From positions 50,271 to 114,270 of the forward strand of contig CADBYT010000006.1 of NCBI GenBank assembly GCA_902798975.1: a stretch of DNA of 64,000 nucleotides. The letters run 5' to 3'. Below the pieces are notes generated by a model, which worked only from the letters and a program-made list of their open reading frames with translations, ran no database searches and had not been told where the DNA came from. The translations under genes and the position numbers were made by a program. Below are positions 55,141 through 64,000 of this stretch, piece after piece; the first letter of the stretch is position 1; every line of letters begins with the position of its first letter. Source of the stretch: an uncultured Bacteroidia bacterium. GTDB lineage: Bacteria; Bacteroidota; Bacteroidia; Bacteroidales; UBA932.

Positions 55141-56151
55141 ATGGCGCAGAGTTTCAGCGAGTTAGGCCGCATCGAGGCGATACGGCAGCTGTTTGAAGGG
55201 ACGGGATACGAGCCCTTCGGGGAGCCGCTGTGGCTGGAAGCCCAGCCGCAGGAATGCATCACCTCGGCCTCCGGCCTGCTGCTGGAGGGGATCGATTTCG
55301 ACCTCGTCTATTTCCCGCTGAAGCACCTGGGCCGCAAGGCCGTGCTGAAGGTGACGGGTGAACTGTACGCCGTGCTGGCGCGTCCCGAGAACCTTACCGT
55401 CCAGCTGGGCGTGTCCGCGAAACTCGATTTCCCGCAGGTGCAGGAGCTCTGGAGCGGCATCGCCGCTGCGGCCCGGGAGCACGGCTACAAGCAGCTTTCC
55501 CTCGACCTCCAGCCGTCCCGCAACGGCCTCACGATCGCCCTCTCGGCCACCGGCCGGCACTCCGCCGCCGTCTCCGCCGCCCGCCCGAAGGCGCAGTCGC
55601 GCGACCTGGTCTGCGTGTCCGGCGCGCTCGGCGCCGCCTTCCTGGGTCTGCAGGTGCTGGAGCGCGAACGGCTCAAATTCGACAAGGGATCCACGGACCA
55701 GGCCGCGCTCGAGCAGTACAAGATGCTCGTCGGCGCCTATCTGCGGCCCGAATTAAGCCCGAATTTGCCCGCGCAGCTCGAAGAGGGGAAGTTCTCCCCG
55801 TCGTTCGGTTACTTCGTCACCAGGGGCCTCGCTGACGCCCTGCTGCGCCTTCGCCGCGACAGCGGGCTCGGCGTCAAGGTCTATGCCGACAAGATTCCCT
55901 TCGAGGGCGGCAGCTTCGACCTGGGACGCGAACTGAACCTCGACCCCGTGTCCGCCGCGATGAACGGCGGCGAAGACTACCACCTCCTCTACGTCATTCC
56001 GCTCGCGCAGTACGAGCGCTTCCGGACGGAGTTCCAGACCTTCGACATCATCGGCCACCTGGCGCAGCCCGAAGCGGGCGCCGTGCTGGTGTCGCCCGAC
56101 GGCCTGGAGCACCCTGTTTCCGCACAGGGATGGACTACCGATAACCAATAG
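55141..56151 (+). CDS. ThiL-like (AIR synthase-fold) protein
   Basis: A 336-residue protein of the AIR synthase/thiamine-phosphate kinase superfamily. Visible: N-terminal FSELGRIEAI, VSGALGAAFLGLQVLE in the middle, and the ThiL-type NGGEDYHLLYVI near residue 280. The usual acidic metal-binding block is weaker than in standard ThiL, so it could be a thiamine-monophosphate kinase or a divergent relative. Confidence 0.82.
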   Translation: MAQSFSELGRIEAIRQLFEGTGYEPFGEPLWLEAQPQECITSASGLLLEGIDFDLVYFPLKHLGRKAVLKVTGELYAVLARPENLTVQLGVSAKLDFPQVQELWSGIAAAAREHGYKQLSLDLQPSRNGLTIALSATGRHSAAVSAARPKAQSRDLVCVSGALGAAFLGLQVLERERLKFDKGSTDQAALEQYKMLVGAYLRPELSPNLPAQLEEGKFSPSFGYFVTRGLADALLRLRRDSGLGVKVYADKIPFEGGSFDLGRELNLDPVSAAMNGGEDYHLLYVIPLAQYERFRTEFQTFDIIGHLAQPEAGAVLVSPDGLEHPVSAQGWTTDNQ

Positions 56152-56155
56152 CTAT

Positions 56156-56785
56156 ATGAAGAAATTTGCTGCAATCCTCGGCTCTCTGATGCTGGTAGCA
56201 TCCGTAGCCAGCGCCCAGAACATCCTGGGCGGCATCCTGAACTCCGTCACCGGCGGCAACGTCGGCGAGACTGTCGGTAACGTACTCTCGAGCGTGCTCG
56301 GCGGTGGCCAGGTGGACCTGGCCGGCACCTGGACCTATGGCGGCGTGGGCGCCGCCGTCAAGAGCGACAACATCCTCAGCAACGTGGCCGGCAACGCCGC
56401 GATCAGCACGATCGAGACCAAGGCGGACAACATCCTCGCCAAGGCCGGCGTCAAGCCGGGCGCCGCCACCTTCAGCTTCAACCAGGACGGCACCTTCTCC
56501 TTCAAGGCCGGCAGCCTGCCCGCCATCAACGGCACCTATGTGCAGGACGGCAACAACGTGACGATGCAGTTCGGCAAGGCACTCAAGCTCCTCAAGCTCG
56601 AGGGCACTGTGAGCGCGACCACGAACGGCTGCAAGATCCTCTTCAACGGCGAGAAATTCATGAACTTCGCGCAGAAGGTGATTGAGTACGCCAAGAAGAT
56701 CACCACCAGCTACGGCGTCGCCACCGTCGGCAACATCCTGTCCACCGCCAAGAGCGTGGATGCCGGATTTAAGCTGACCCGATAA
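56156..56785 (+). CDS. DUF4923 exported protein
   Basis: A 209-residue protein with a signal peptide (MKKFAAILGSLMLVASVASAQ) and a lipocalin-like beta region (AGTWTYGGVGAAVKSDN, SFNQDGTFSFKAGS, INGTYVQDGNNVTMQFG). DUF4923 is largely confined to Bacteroidota and has no known function. Last gene of the glyS run; a palindromic repeat and a terminator follow. Confidence 0.88.
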   Translation: MKKFAAILGSLMLVASVASAQNILGGILNSVTGGNVGETVGNVLSSVLGGGQVDLAGTWTYGGVGAAVKSDNILSNVAGNAAISTIETKADNILAKAGVKPGAATFSFNQDGTFSFKAGSLPAINGTYVQDGNNVTMQFGKALKLLKLEGTVSATTNGCKILFNGEKFMNFAQKVIEYAKKITTSYGVATVGNILSTAKSVDAGFKLTR

Positions 56786-56798
56786 TTCTTCTTTCGTC

Positions 56799-56821
56799 AT
56801 TCGCCGGCTCGACCGGCGAAT
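56799..56821. repeat. 23-base palindromic repeat, copy 3
   Basis: Arms ATTCGCCGG / CCGGCGAAT, spacer CTCGA (one base different from copy 2). As with copy 1, it is placed between a stop codon and a hairpin terminator, in the same relative orientation. Confidence 0.85.
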
Positions 56822-56823
56822 CT

Positions 56824-56857
56824 AAAAAGGCCCCGCAGTTCTCTGCGAGGCCTTTTT
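56824..56857. terminator. Bidirectional terminator after the DUF4923 gene
   Basis: Stem AAAAAGGCC / GGCCTTTTT with an inner CGCAG / CTGCG pairing. Between convergent genes. Confidence 0.8.
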
Positions 56858-56859
56858 GC

Positions 56860-58608
56860 TTAGCGTCCGAAGCCGGGTCCGCCCGGACCACCCGGGCCGC
56901 CGCCCGGTCCGCCCATGCCGCCCGCGGCGGTGTAGGCGGAGAGCGTCACGTCGCTGCCGCCGCTGGCGGACGTGGCGCCCACACCCCCGAAAAGCTTCGT
57001 TCCGGAGGCGGTGATGCCGGATTTCAGCGTCGTGGCGCCGCTTGTGGAGACCACCAGGGTGTTGCTGCCCTTGGACGGTGCCTGGAAGGCCAGCGCCAGC
57101 GCGCCGTCCTGGTAGAGGCCGTACCAGGTATTGGCGTTCCAGTTTGCGGAATAGCAGGCCTGGCAGAGGTGTGCACCGCCTTCGAGTCCGCCGATGGCCA
57201 CAAGCGTGCCGCTGATGACGTAAAGCTTGAAGCCACCCTCGGTGTTGGCGTCCACCGCGACTTCCGGCGTTCCGCTGCCGACGGCATAGACCAGGGCGCC
57301 CTGGATGTAGCAGTTGCCGTTGGCGTCGAGGCCGTCGTTGCCAGTGGAAATGGCGCAGACGCGCCCGCCGCCGAGAATCATGTGGCTGCCGGAGTTAATG
57401 GCGTCGTCAGAGGACGTCGCGTAGACGTCGCCGCCCGTGATGATCAATTCGCCCTTGGCCTCGATGGCTTCGTGGTTCGCGGCGGAAACGGTCACGGATC
57501 CGCCCGTAATCACGAGTTTCCCGTCGAATTTGATGCCCTTGGCGGAGCAGGACGTGTCTTCCAGGCCGACCGCGTCAGCGCCCGTTATTTCATAATTGTT
57601 GCCCGTCACGGCGATATCAATGGTGCCGCCGGCAATCAGGCCGCCGGCATCGCCGCTGATGCCCTTGCCGCCCTGGCCGCTGTTGGTGATGGCGAGCGCG
57701 CCGCCGTTCATCACGAACGCCACGTCGGCCTTGATGCCGGACGAGGAGGACAGATCCGTGAGATCGGAATCGTCCACGCCGCCGGAGACGGTCAGCTTCA
57801 CGTCGCCGCCGTCGATGCGGACGGTGCCGTCGGAGGTGATAGCTTTCTTGCCTACCTTGCTAACGGTCACGTCAAGCTTCCCGCCGCCGATCACGACCGC
57901 ATCCTTGCCGCGGATGCCGTGGCCCTTGTCGGCGCTGACGGTGATCGTCGGAGTCTCCAGCACGCGCACATAGTCATCGGAAGAGATGCCCGCCTTGCCG
58001 CCGATGGATGTCACGCTGAGCGAGCCGCTGCCGCTGAAAATGAGCTGCGCTTCGCTGAAGAAGGCGCCTTTTTCGTCCTCGTCTTCCGGCGTCAGCGTGT
58101 ACTTCTTGCCGTCGGCGAGCGTGTTCGTGCCGTTCACGACGACGAAGGTGTGCTTCTTATTCTGGTTGTTGATGGCGGCGCCGTTGAGATTCGTCAGGTT
58201 GAGGCCGTTCAGCACGATGGCCTGCTTCTTCTCGCCGTAGATCTTGAAGAAACCGTCCGCGGCCGAGCCGGAAAGCTCGTAGCGGATATTCTCGTCGCCG
58301 GTGTTGTTGACCGTCACGCAGTTGCCGCTGACCGTCACGATGCCATTCTCGTCGCCGCTCACCGTCGCGCCTGCGGCCGCAAACACAATGGAAATGGTGC
58401 GGTCGAAGGTCGTGTTGGCGATGGCGTCATCTTCGTCCTCGAGGACGAAATTGTCCTCAACCAGGGTGTCCGGGACGACCGGATCGACAGGGTCGTCCGT
58501 GTAGGATCCATTATTACCCCCGCCAAAAGGGTCCACATATGGATCGGCTTTCTCGCAGCTGCCCAGGAGGAGCAGGGGAAGAAATAAGAAGGAAAAATAC
58601 TTTTTCAT
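56860..58608 (-). CDS. Cthe_2159-type carbohydrate-binding beta-helix lipoprotein
   Basis: A 582-residue protein with a lipoprotein signal (FLFLPLLLLGSC) and a long acidic linker, then repeated short strands with Gly/Asp turns (GGKLDVTVSK, RIDGGDVKLTVSGG, ELIITGGDVYATSSDDAIN) of the right-handed beta-helix family first described as cellulose/pectin-binding Cthe_2159. The C-terminal tail is Gly/Pro rich (GPGGGPGGPGGPGFGR). Surface anchoring is likely. Divergent from the LytTR gene. Confidence 0.85.
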   Translation of the reverse strand: MKKYFSFLFLPLLLLGSCEKADPYVDPFGGGNNGSYTDDPVDPVVPDTLVEDNFVLEDEDDAIANTTFDRTISIVFAAAGATVSGDENGIVTVSGNCVTVNNTGDENIRYELSGSAADGFFKIYGEKKQAIVLNGLNLTNLNGAAINNQNKKHTFVVVNGTNTLADGKKYTLTPEDEDEKGAFFSEAQLIFSGSGSLSVTSIGGKAGISSDDYVRVLETPTITVSADKGHGIRGKDAVVIGGGKLDVTVSKVGKKAITSDGTVRIDGGDVKLTVSGGVDDSDLTDLSSSSGIKADVAFVMNGGALAITNSGQGGKGISGDAGGLIAGGTIDIAVTGNNYEITGADAVGLEDTSCSAKGIKFDGKLVITGGSVTVSAANHEAIEAKGELIITGGDVYATSSDDAINSGSHMILGGGRVCAISTGNDGLDANGNCYIQGALVYAVGSGTPEVAVDANTEGGFKLYVISGTLVAIGGLEGGAHLCQACYSANWNANTWYGLYQDGALALAFQAPSKGSNTLVVSTSGATTLKSGITASGTKLFGGVGATSASGGSDVTLSAYTAAGGMGGPGGGPGGPGGPGFGR

Positions 58609-58724
58609 AACGATTCGGTTTTAGTCACGCCCCCTCTAAAGGCAAATCATTTGCCATTTTTGGGGCGATTCAGCGAACGGGCCGATTTCTTCAGCGAACC
58701 GGCTGGATTGGAGCGGATTTTTTC

Positions 58725-58732
58725 TAATTTTG
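58725..58732 (+). promoter_or_regulatory. -7 promoter element for the LytTR gene, nearly leaderless
   Basis: TAATTTTG with 5 bases to the ATG at 58738. Confidence 0.55.
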
Positions 58733-58737
58733 CGTAT

Positions 58738-59487
58738 ATGATCTTCGCATTCCTGGCTCTGTTGCTGCTGCACAACGTCCTCGCCGTGCCCTTCCTGGTG
58801 CGGAAAAAGAAGCTGTGGGCGTACGCCGTCGTGACGCTGGCCCTGCTGGGGGGCTTTGTTACGTACGTGCTGCTCACGCACGCGGGTCGCGGCCCGGAGA
58901 TGCGGCCCCCGATGCCGCCGGAGGGCGCTTTCCCGCCACCTGTTCCGGGCGGTCCGCCGCATGGTCCGGGAGGACCGGGGGGGCCGGCCGGGAGGGGACC
59001 GATGCGGCCGGAGTGGTTCGAAATGATCTTGGGAGTTCTTCTGTTGGCGGCCAATGTCGGCCTGATCTATTGGATCCAGGCCCGGCGCTCGACGGCCCGC
59101 ATCCGCGAACTGGAAGCCGAGCTGCAGCAGCGGAACGAGCAGCCCGCGCCGGCAGGGCCCGAAACGATGCAGTTTCGCTCTGAAGGGCGGGATGTCCGCG
59201 TGGAAGCGGCGCAGATCCGCTATATTGAGGGCATGAGCGAATACGTCAAGATCTGGCAAGACGGCACCGCGGCGCCGCTCATCGTGCTCGAGCGACTCAA
59301 GAATCTGGAAGAAATGCTGCCCACCGGGCAATTCCTGCGCGTGCATCGCTCCTATATCGTCAATCTCTCGCGCATCCGCGAAGCCGGCCGCGACGGCGTT
59401 ACGCTTGATGACGGGACAACGATCCCAATCGGCGACAGCTATCGCGATATTTTTCGCAAAGCCTTCTCCCCGGATAAGATTAAATAA
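58738..59487 (+). CDS. Membrane-bound LytTR-family transcriptional regulator
   Basis: A 249-residue protein: two N-terminal helices (residues 2-18 and 25-43), a Pro/Gly-rich loop (MPPEGAFPPPVPGG, then GPGGPGGPAGRGP), a third helix near 100-118 (MILGVLLLAANVGLIYWIQ), a short coiled coil, and a C-terminal LytTR DNA-binding domain (IRYIEGMSEYVKIW, FLRVHRSYIVNLSRI). ATG 58738 fits the promoter. It has no receiver domain, so it must be controlled through its membrane part or expression level. Divergent from the beta-helix lipoprotein, its likely target. Confidence 0.86.
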   Translation: MIFAFLALLLLHNVLAVPFLVRKKKLWAYAVVTLALLGGFVTYVLLTHAGRGPEMRPPMPPEGAFPPPVPGGPPHGPGGPGGPAGRGPMRPEWFEMILGVLLLAANVGLIYWIQARRSTARIRELEAELQQRNEQPAPAGPETMQFRSEGRDVRVEAAQIRYIEGMSEYVKIWQDGTAAPLIVLERLKNLEEMLPTGQFLRVHRSYIVNLSRIREAGRDGVTLDDGTTIPIGDSYRDIFRKAFSPDKIK

Positions 59488-59516
59488 TGACAAAGTGCAG
59501 GAGATCGGTTAATTAG

Positions 59517-59583
59517 TGGGACATCTACCGCAAAAATGGCCGTTTTTGCGGTTAATCTGCCGAACTATGGGACATCTACCGCA
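59517..59583. repeat. Direct repeat pair flanking a hairpin
   Basis: TGGGACATCTACCGCA occurs at 59517-59532 and 59568-59583. The first copy runs into a perfect hairpin ACCGCAAAAA / TTTTTGCGGT (59527-59552) that can end the LytTR transcript. Origin of the repeat is unknown. Confidence 0.6.
59527..59552 (+). terminator. Hairpin after the LytTR gene
   Basis: Perfect 10-base stem ACCGCAAAAA / TTTTTGCGGT with loop TGGCCG, 40 bases after the LytTR stop. Confidence 0.6.
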
Positions 59584-59629
59584 CTGGCGGACCATCTCGG
59601 GCCCGGACCCGGAAAAGTTATCAACAATG

Positions 59630-59662
59630 AACCCCCGGCCCGCTGAAGGTCGGGGGTTTTTA
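59630..59662 (+). terminator. Second terminator upstream of dnaE
   Basis: Stem AACCCCCG / CGGGGGTT (inner GGCC/GGTC can extend it) followed by a T run. It insulates dnaE from upstream transcription. Confidence 0.65.
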
Positions 59663-59664
59663 TT

Positions 59665-59672
59665 TATCTTTG
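59665..59672 (+). promoter_or_regulatory. -7 promoter element for dnaE, nearly leaderless
   Basis: TATCTTTG with 7 bases to the dnaE ATG at 59680. Confidence 0.6.
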
Positions 59673-59679
59673 TAGTACC

Positions 59680-62600
59680 ATGTCTTTCGTACATCTGCAC
59701 GTCCATACGCAATACTCCATCCTCGACGGAATGAGCGATATCGAGAAGCTCTTCCGCCGCGCGGAGGAGCTGGGCATGCCGGGCCTCGCCATCACGGACC
59801 ACGGCAACATGTACGGTATCAAGGACTTCTGCGACGTGGCCAAGAAACACCCGGACGTGAAACCGATCCTGGGCTGCGAGATCTATGTGACGCAGCACTA
59901 CGACCATCACCTCCATGACAACGAGCACAAGAAATACTACCACCTCATCCTCCTCGCGAAGAACTACGACGGCTACAAAAACCTCATGAAGATCGTGTCC
60001 ACAGGGCACATCGAGGGCATGTACTACAAGCCGCGCGTGAGCCACGAGGTGCTGGAGCAGTACCATGAGGGGCTGATCTGCTGCTCCGCCTGCATGGCGG
60101 GCGAAGTGCCCCGCGGCATCCTCGCGGGCGACGCGGAGGGCGTGGACAAGGCCATAGAATGGCACAAGCGCGTGTTCGGGGAGGATTATTACCTCGAGGT
60201 CATGCTCCACAAGACGGAGATTCCCGGCATGTCGCTGGACCTCTACGAGAAGCAGAAGGAATACACCGCCCGCATCTTCGAGCTGGCGGAGAAGCACAAT
60301 GTCAAAGTGGTCGCCACCAACGACGTGCACTTCGTGCGCAAGGAGGACGGCCCCGCGCACGACCGCCTCATCTGCCTGACTACCAACGAAATGGTGGACG
60401 CCCCCAAGCGCCTGCGCTACACGCAGCAGGAGTACCTCAAGAGCGAAGAGGAGATGGCGACGCTGTTCCCGGAGCATCCGGAGGCGCTGAAGAACACGCT
60501 GGAGGTTCTGGAGAAGGTGGAGCGCTACGAGATTGACCGCGGCCACGTGCTGCCGAAATTCGAGCTCCCGGCGGACTTCCTCGCGGACATTGACGCGCAG
60601 CTGGAAAAGTACGCCGACATCATCGAGAACGGCAAATACGACGTCTCCAAGGACAAGGACGGGAACGAGGTCAAGAACTATCGCGGCGACGAATTCTGCC
60701 GCTCGGTGGCCTACCTCTGCCACCTCGCCTACGAAGGCGCGCACCGCCGCTATGGCGATACGCTCACCGACGAACAACAGGAGCGCCTGCACTTCGAGCT
60801 CATGACCATCTCGTACATGGGCTTCCCGGACTACTTCCTCATCGTCCAGGATTTCATCAACTGGGGCCGCCGGAACGGCGTTTCCGTGGGCCCGGGGCGC
60901 GGCTCCGCGGCGGGATCGTGCGTGGCCTACTGCCTCGGCATCACCAACCTCGACCCCATCCGCTACGACCTCCTGTTCGAGCGTTTCCTCAACCCGGAGC
61001 GCATCTCCATGCCGGATATCGACGTGGACTTCGACGACGAGGGCCGCTACCGCGTGATCCAGTACGTGCAGGACCGCTACGGCGCCGACCACATCTCCCA
61101 CGTCATCACCTTCGGCACCATGGCCGCCAAGCTGGCGGTCAAGGACGTGGCGCGCATCTCCGGACTCTCCATCCCGGAATCCAACCGCCTCACGAAGATG
61201 ATCCCCGACCGGCCCATCATCGTCAAGGAGAACGGCGAGGAGAAGGAATACAAGCCCACGCTGGCCAACAGCGTGAAATATATCAAGGAACTCAAGCACG
61301 AATACGAGGAGGGTGAGCCGCTGGTGCGCGAGGTGCTGAACTATTCCCTCCAACTCGAGGGCTGCATCCGCCAGACGGGCATCCACGCCTGCGCCATGAT
61401 CATCGGCCGCGGCAACCTCACGGACTACATCCCCATCACGCTCGGCACCGACAAGGCCACCGGACAGGAAGTCTGGGTGAGCCAGTACGAGGGCACCAAG
61501 ATCGAGGACGTGGGCATGCTGAAGATGGATTTCCTGGGCCTCAAGACGCTCTCCATCATCGACCGGGCGCTTGCCATGGTCAAGAAGCGTTTCGGCAAGG
61601 ACATCGACATCGAGAAGATCCCCATTGACGACCCGGAGGTCTTCGCGCTTTACGCCCGCGGCGACACCAAGAGCATCTTCCAGTTTGAATCCGGCGGCAT
61701 GAAGGAGTGGCTGATCCGCCTGCACCCCGAGCGTTTCGAAGACCTGATCGCTATGAACGCCCTCTACCGCCCGGGCCCGATGGATTACATTCCGGACTTC
61801 GTGGCCGGCAAGAACGACCCGTCCAAGATCCACTATGACCTCCCCGATATGGAGGAACTGCTGAAGGAGACCTACGGCGTCACGGTGTACCAGGAGCAGG
61901 TGATGCGCCTGTCGCAGAAGCTCGCCGGCTTCTCCAAGGGCAAGGCGGACAAGCTCCGCAAGGCCATGGGCAAGAAGCAGAAAGCGGTGCTGGATTCGCT
62001 CAAGGAGTCCTTCATGAAAGGCGCCCTCGCCAACGGGCACCCGGAGGCGGTGCTGCAGAAGATCTGGTCCGACTGGGAGGCATTCGCGAAATACGCGTTC
62101 AACAAGTCGCACGCCACCTGCTACGCCTGGGTGAGCTACCAGACCGCCTGGATCAAGGCGCATTATCCGTCCGAATTCCAGGCCTCCAACCTCACGCAGA
62201 ACATCTCAAGCCACCTTCTCCGTCAACAAGAACGGCGACATCCGCTACGGCCTCGGCGGCCTCAAGGGCTTCGGCGACAACGTCGTGAAGGCCCTCATCG
62301 AGGAGCGCACGGAGCACGGCGCCTTTACCGACCTCTTCGATTTCGTGGAGCGCATGGCGGAAATGCTGAACCGGCGCGCCTTCGAGACGCTGGTCTATTC
62401 CGGCGCCCTCGATTCCTTCGGCTACAAGCGTTCGCAATTCTTCCTGCCCTGCAAGAACGGGGAGCTGTTCATCGACGAAGCCGTCAAATACGCGGGCCTC
62501 TACCGCAACGACCAGCTGGACACCGCCAATTCGCTCTTCGGCGAGGTGGAGGAGCTGAAGCCCGTTCGGCCGGAGGTGCCGACTTTCTCCGGCGAGGAGG

Positions 62601-63292
62601 ACATCCTGGCCCTGCTCCAGCAGGAGAAGGAGTACGTGGGCATGTACTTGTCCTCGCATCCGCTGGAGCGCTACCGCTTTGAGATCGAGACCTTTACGGA
62701 CTGCAAGCTGACCGAGCTGCAGGGGCGCATCGACGAGTGCGAGCTCGCCGACAAGAACGGAAAGGCGGCTGTGGCCGGCATCGTGACCGACGTCAAGACG
62801 ATGACGACGCGCAGCGGTTCGCCGGGCGCCCGCGTGACGGTGGAGGATTTCGACGGGACCTATGAATTCGCCCTCTTCGGCAAGGACTACGAGGCGCTGC
62901 TGCCATTCATGCAGTTGCACGCGCAGATCTTCATCGAAGGAGAAATCTCCGCGCGCTACTTCATCAAGCCCGAGGAGCGGGCACAAGGCAAAAAAGCCCC
63001 CTACGGCTTCAAGATCAAGAAAATCACCCTCCTGGGCAACCTGGGAGAATCCCTCATCACGGGCCTGGACGTCTATGTGGAGTCCGAGCGCATTACCCCG
63101 GAATTCCGCGCCGCCCTCGTCAAGACCCTCAAGGCCCACAAGGGCAAGATTCCCCTCTCGCTCTTCCTGCACGACAAGGCCACGGGCTACAACCTCGAAT
63201 TCTACTCCAAGAAGTTCTCCGTCACCGTCAGCGAACCCTTCCTCTCCGCGCTCCAGAAGCTCGGCCTCAGCTACAAGGTGGAGCACAAGTAA
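59680..63292 (+). pseudogene. dnaE: DNA polymerase III alpha subunit, interrupted by a frameshifting internal deletion
   Basis: Replicative polymerase. First part: PHP domain (FVHLHVHTQYSILDG), polymerase core with GPGRGSAAGS and catalytic PDIDVDFDDEGR, then QASNLTQNIS near residue 842. At about 62208 the frame changes to ATFSVNKNGDIRYGLGGLKG, and the helix-hairpin-helix, OB and tau-binding regions continue to VEHK at 63290. About 28 residues normally between these points (a segment ending like LGPDVNES) are missing. The loss must be 2 modulo 3, near 86 bases, which would restore about 1233 residues. dnaE is essential, so assembly error is a leading explanation. Confidence 0.9.
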
Positions 63293-63329
63293 AGGCTCCG
63301 GAAGGCAGGGCACGTTTTCGGGCAAAAAT

Positions 63330-63365
63330 GATGCGACCCCCAGAGAAATCTCCGGGGGTCGCATC
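63330..63365. terminator. Bidirectional terminator between dnaE and secDF
   Basis: Perfect 12-base stem GATGCGACCCCC / GGGGGTCGCATC with a further GAGA/TCTC pairing in the loop. Between convergent genes. Confidence 0.75.
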
Positions 63366-63393
63366 GATTTAGGCGTTTAACGGCGCCAGCCGA

Positions 63394-64000
63394 CTACTTC
63401 TTCGCAGCCTTCTTCTTGCGGGCGGCCATTTCGGCGTCGTACATAATCGGGGTACCGATCATGATGGAGGCGTAGGTACCGATCAGGACACCGAGGCAGA
63501 GCGCGACGGACAGACCGCGGATGGACTCGCCGCCGAAGATCGCGATGGTGAGCATCGGGAGGAGGGTCGAGACCGAGGTGTTGACCGTACGGGTCAGGGT
63601 CGCGTTGAGGGACTTGTTGACCGTGTCCTTGAAGTTGTCGCTCGGGTGGAGCGCCAGGTTCTCACGGATACGGTCGAAGATAACCACGTTGTCGTTGATG
63701 GCGTAACCGATGATGGTCAGGATAGCCGCGATGAAGGTCTGGTCCACGTCCAGGTTGAACGGCAGAATGCCGCTGAACAGGGAGAAGAAGCCGATGATGA
63801 TGATCGCGGTATGGGCCAGCGAGACCACGCCGCCGAGACCCCAGTTCCAACCCTTGAACCGCAGCGCGATGTACGCGAAGATGACGATGAGGGCGAGGAT
63901 GATGGAGATGATGGCGTTGCGCTTGATGTCGTTGGCGATGGAGGCGCCCACCTTGTCGGAGGAGATGATACCGTTCGGGTTCTCCAGCGTGGAGGTGAAG
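63394..64000 (-). CDS. secDF: Protein translocase SecDF, C-terminal (SecF) part, runs off the window
   Basis: Accessory Sec translocon subunits that use proton-motive force to pull exported proteins. The visible 202 residues are the SecF end: ISSDKVGASIANDIKRNA, membrane helices with the conserved GYAINDNVVIFDRIRENL and LNATLTRTVNTSVSTLLP, and a basic tail (RKKKAAKK). The frame stays open to the window edge. The gene is usually a SecD-SecF fusion in Bacteroidota, hence the symbol, but the SecD half is not visible. Confidence 0.93.
   Translation of the reverse strand, partial: FTSTLENPNGIISSDKVGASIANDIKRNAIISIILALIVIFAYIALRFKGWNWGLGGVVSLAHTAIIIIGFFSLFSGILPFNLDVDQTFIAAILTIIGYAINDNVVIFDRIRENLALHPSDNFKDTVNKSLNATLTRTVNTSVSTLLPMLTIAIFGGESIRGLSVALCLGVLIGTYASIMIGTPIMYDAEMAARKKKAAKK

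Noticed and set aside
59509-62163. 884-codon open frame antisense to dnaE
   Set aside because: Same mirror effect of GC-rich codons. No domain is recognisable and dnaE motifs are unambiguous on the plus strand.
62200-62215. Programmed ribosomal frameshift in dnaE
   Set aside because: A frameshift alone would not explain the loss of about 28 conserved residues, and no slippery heptamer is at the junction.

Overview
The window is about 64 kb of a Bacteroidota (Bacteroidales) chromosome with GC-rich housekeeping genes. The assignment rests on the hybrid two-component regulator, the -7 promoter element TAnnTTTG in front of many genes, the flavoprotein and iron-sulfur subunits of a fumarate reductase/succinate dehydrogenase, the alpha2-type glycyl-tRNA synthetase, Bacteroidota-only families (DUF4923, TPR-HTH regulators) and the lack of Shine-Dalgarno sites. 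An uncultured gut lineage with higher GC than Bacteroides is likely, but I cannot name the genus.

Layout. (1) 1-10.8 kb: a glucuronoxylan/glucuronate locus with a hybrid two-component sensor-regulator, a secreted GH115 alpha-glucuronidase, a GPH-type sugar symporter, a cytoplasmic GH43 enzyme, and convergent mannonate oxidoreductase and mannonate dehydratase genes. There is no SusC/SusD pair. (2) 10.8-23.2 kb: a YeiH-type transporter, an isochorismatase-fold hydrolase with an odd membrane extension, CpXC protein, ychF, galK, a secreted nuclease/phosphatase-fold protein, and an envelope operon (coaX, FadL-like barrel, TPR protein, lptC, ppiD-like). (3) 23.2-30.4 kb: mfd, a frameshifted ruvB, frdA and frdB (no cytochrome b gene beside them). 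(4) 30.5-46.1 kb: the accessory region. A TonB-dependent receptor is followed by an Rhs polymorphic-toxin array. One long Rhs gene near 40-42.8 kb is followed by three shortened Rhs 3' ends, each with a different AT-rich C-terminal toxin-like domain and a downstream putative immunity gene, plus a fifth decayed pair. A TPR-HTH regulator and a DUF3990/XRE toxin-antitoxin-like pair sit at the upstream end. (5) 46.1-64 kb: hflX, tonB, ybeY, mnmG, ruvA, sufS, sufE, a DUF59 gene, folK, glyS, thiL-like, DUF4923, a Cthe_2159-type beta-helix lipoprotein, a LytTR regulator, a frameshifted dnaE, and the 3' end of secDF.

The most interesting system is the Rhs array. The shared GC-rich RHS core gets shorter with each step away from the long gene. 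At least three of the C-terminal domains carry different HExxH zinc-peptidase motifs, and every putative immunity protein has a signal peptide, lipobox or membrane anchor that would place it in or facing the periplasm. I infer a stack of displaced periplasm-acting peptidase toxins with matched envelope immunities.

Caution about the DNA itself: four genes (ruvB, dnaE, the long Rhs gene and one Rhs fragment) each appear to have lost an internal segment whose length is not a multiple of three. dnaE is essential, so assembly error is a serious alternative to real gene decay. A 23-bp palindrome recurs at three places, once inside the mfd reading frame.
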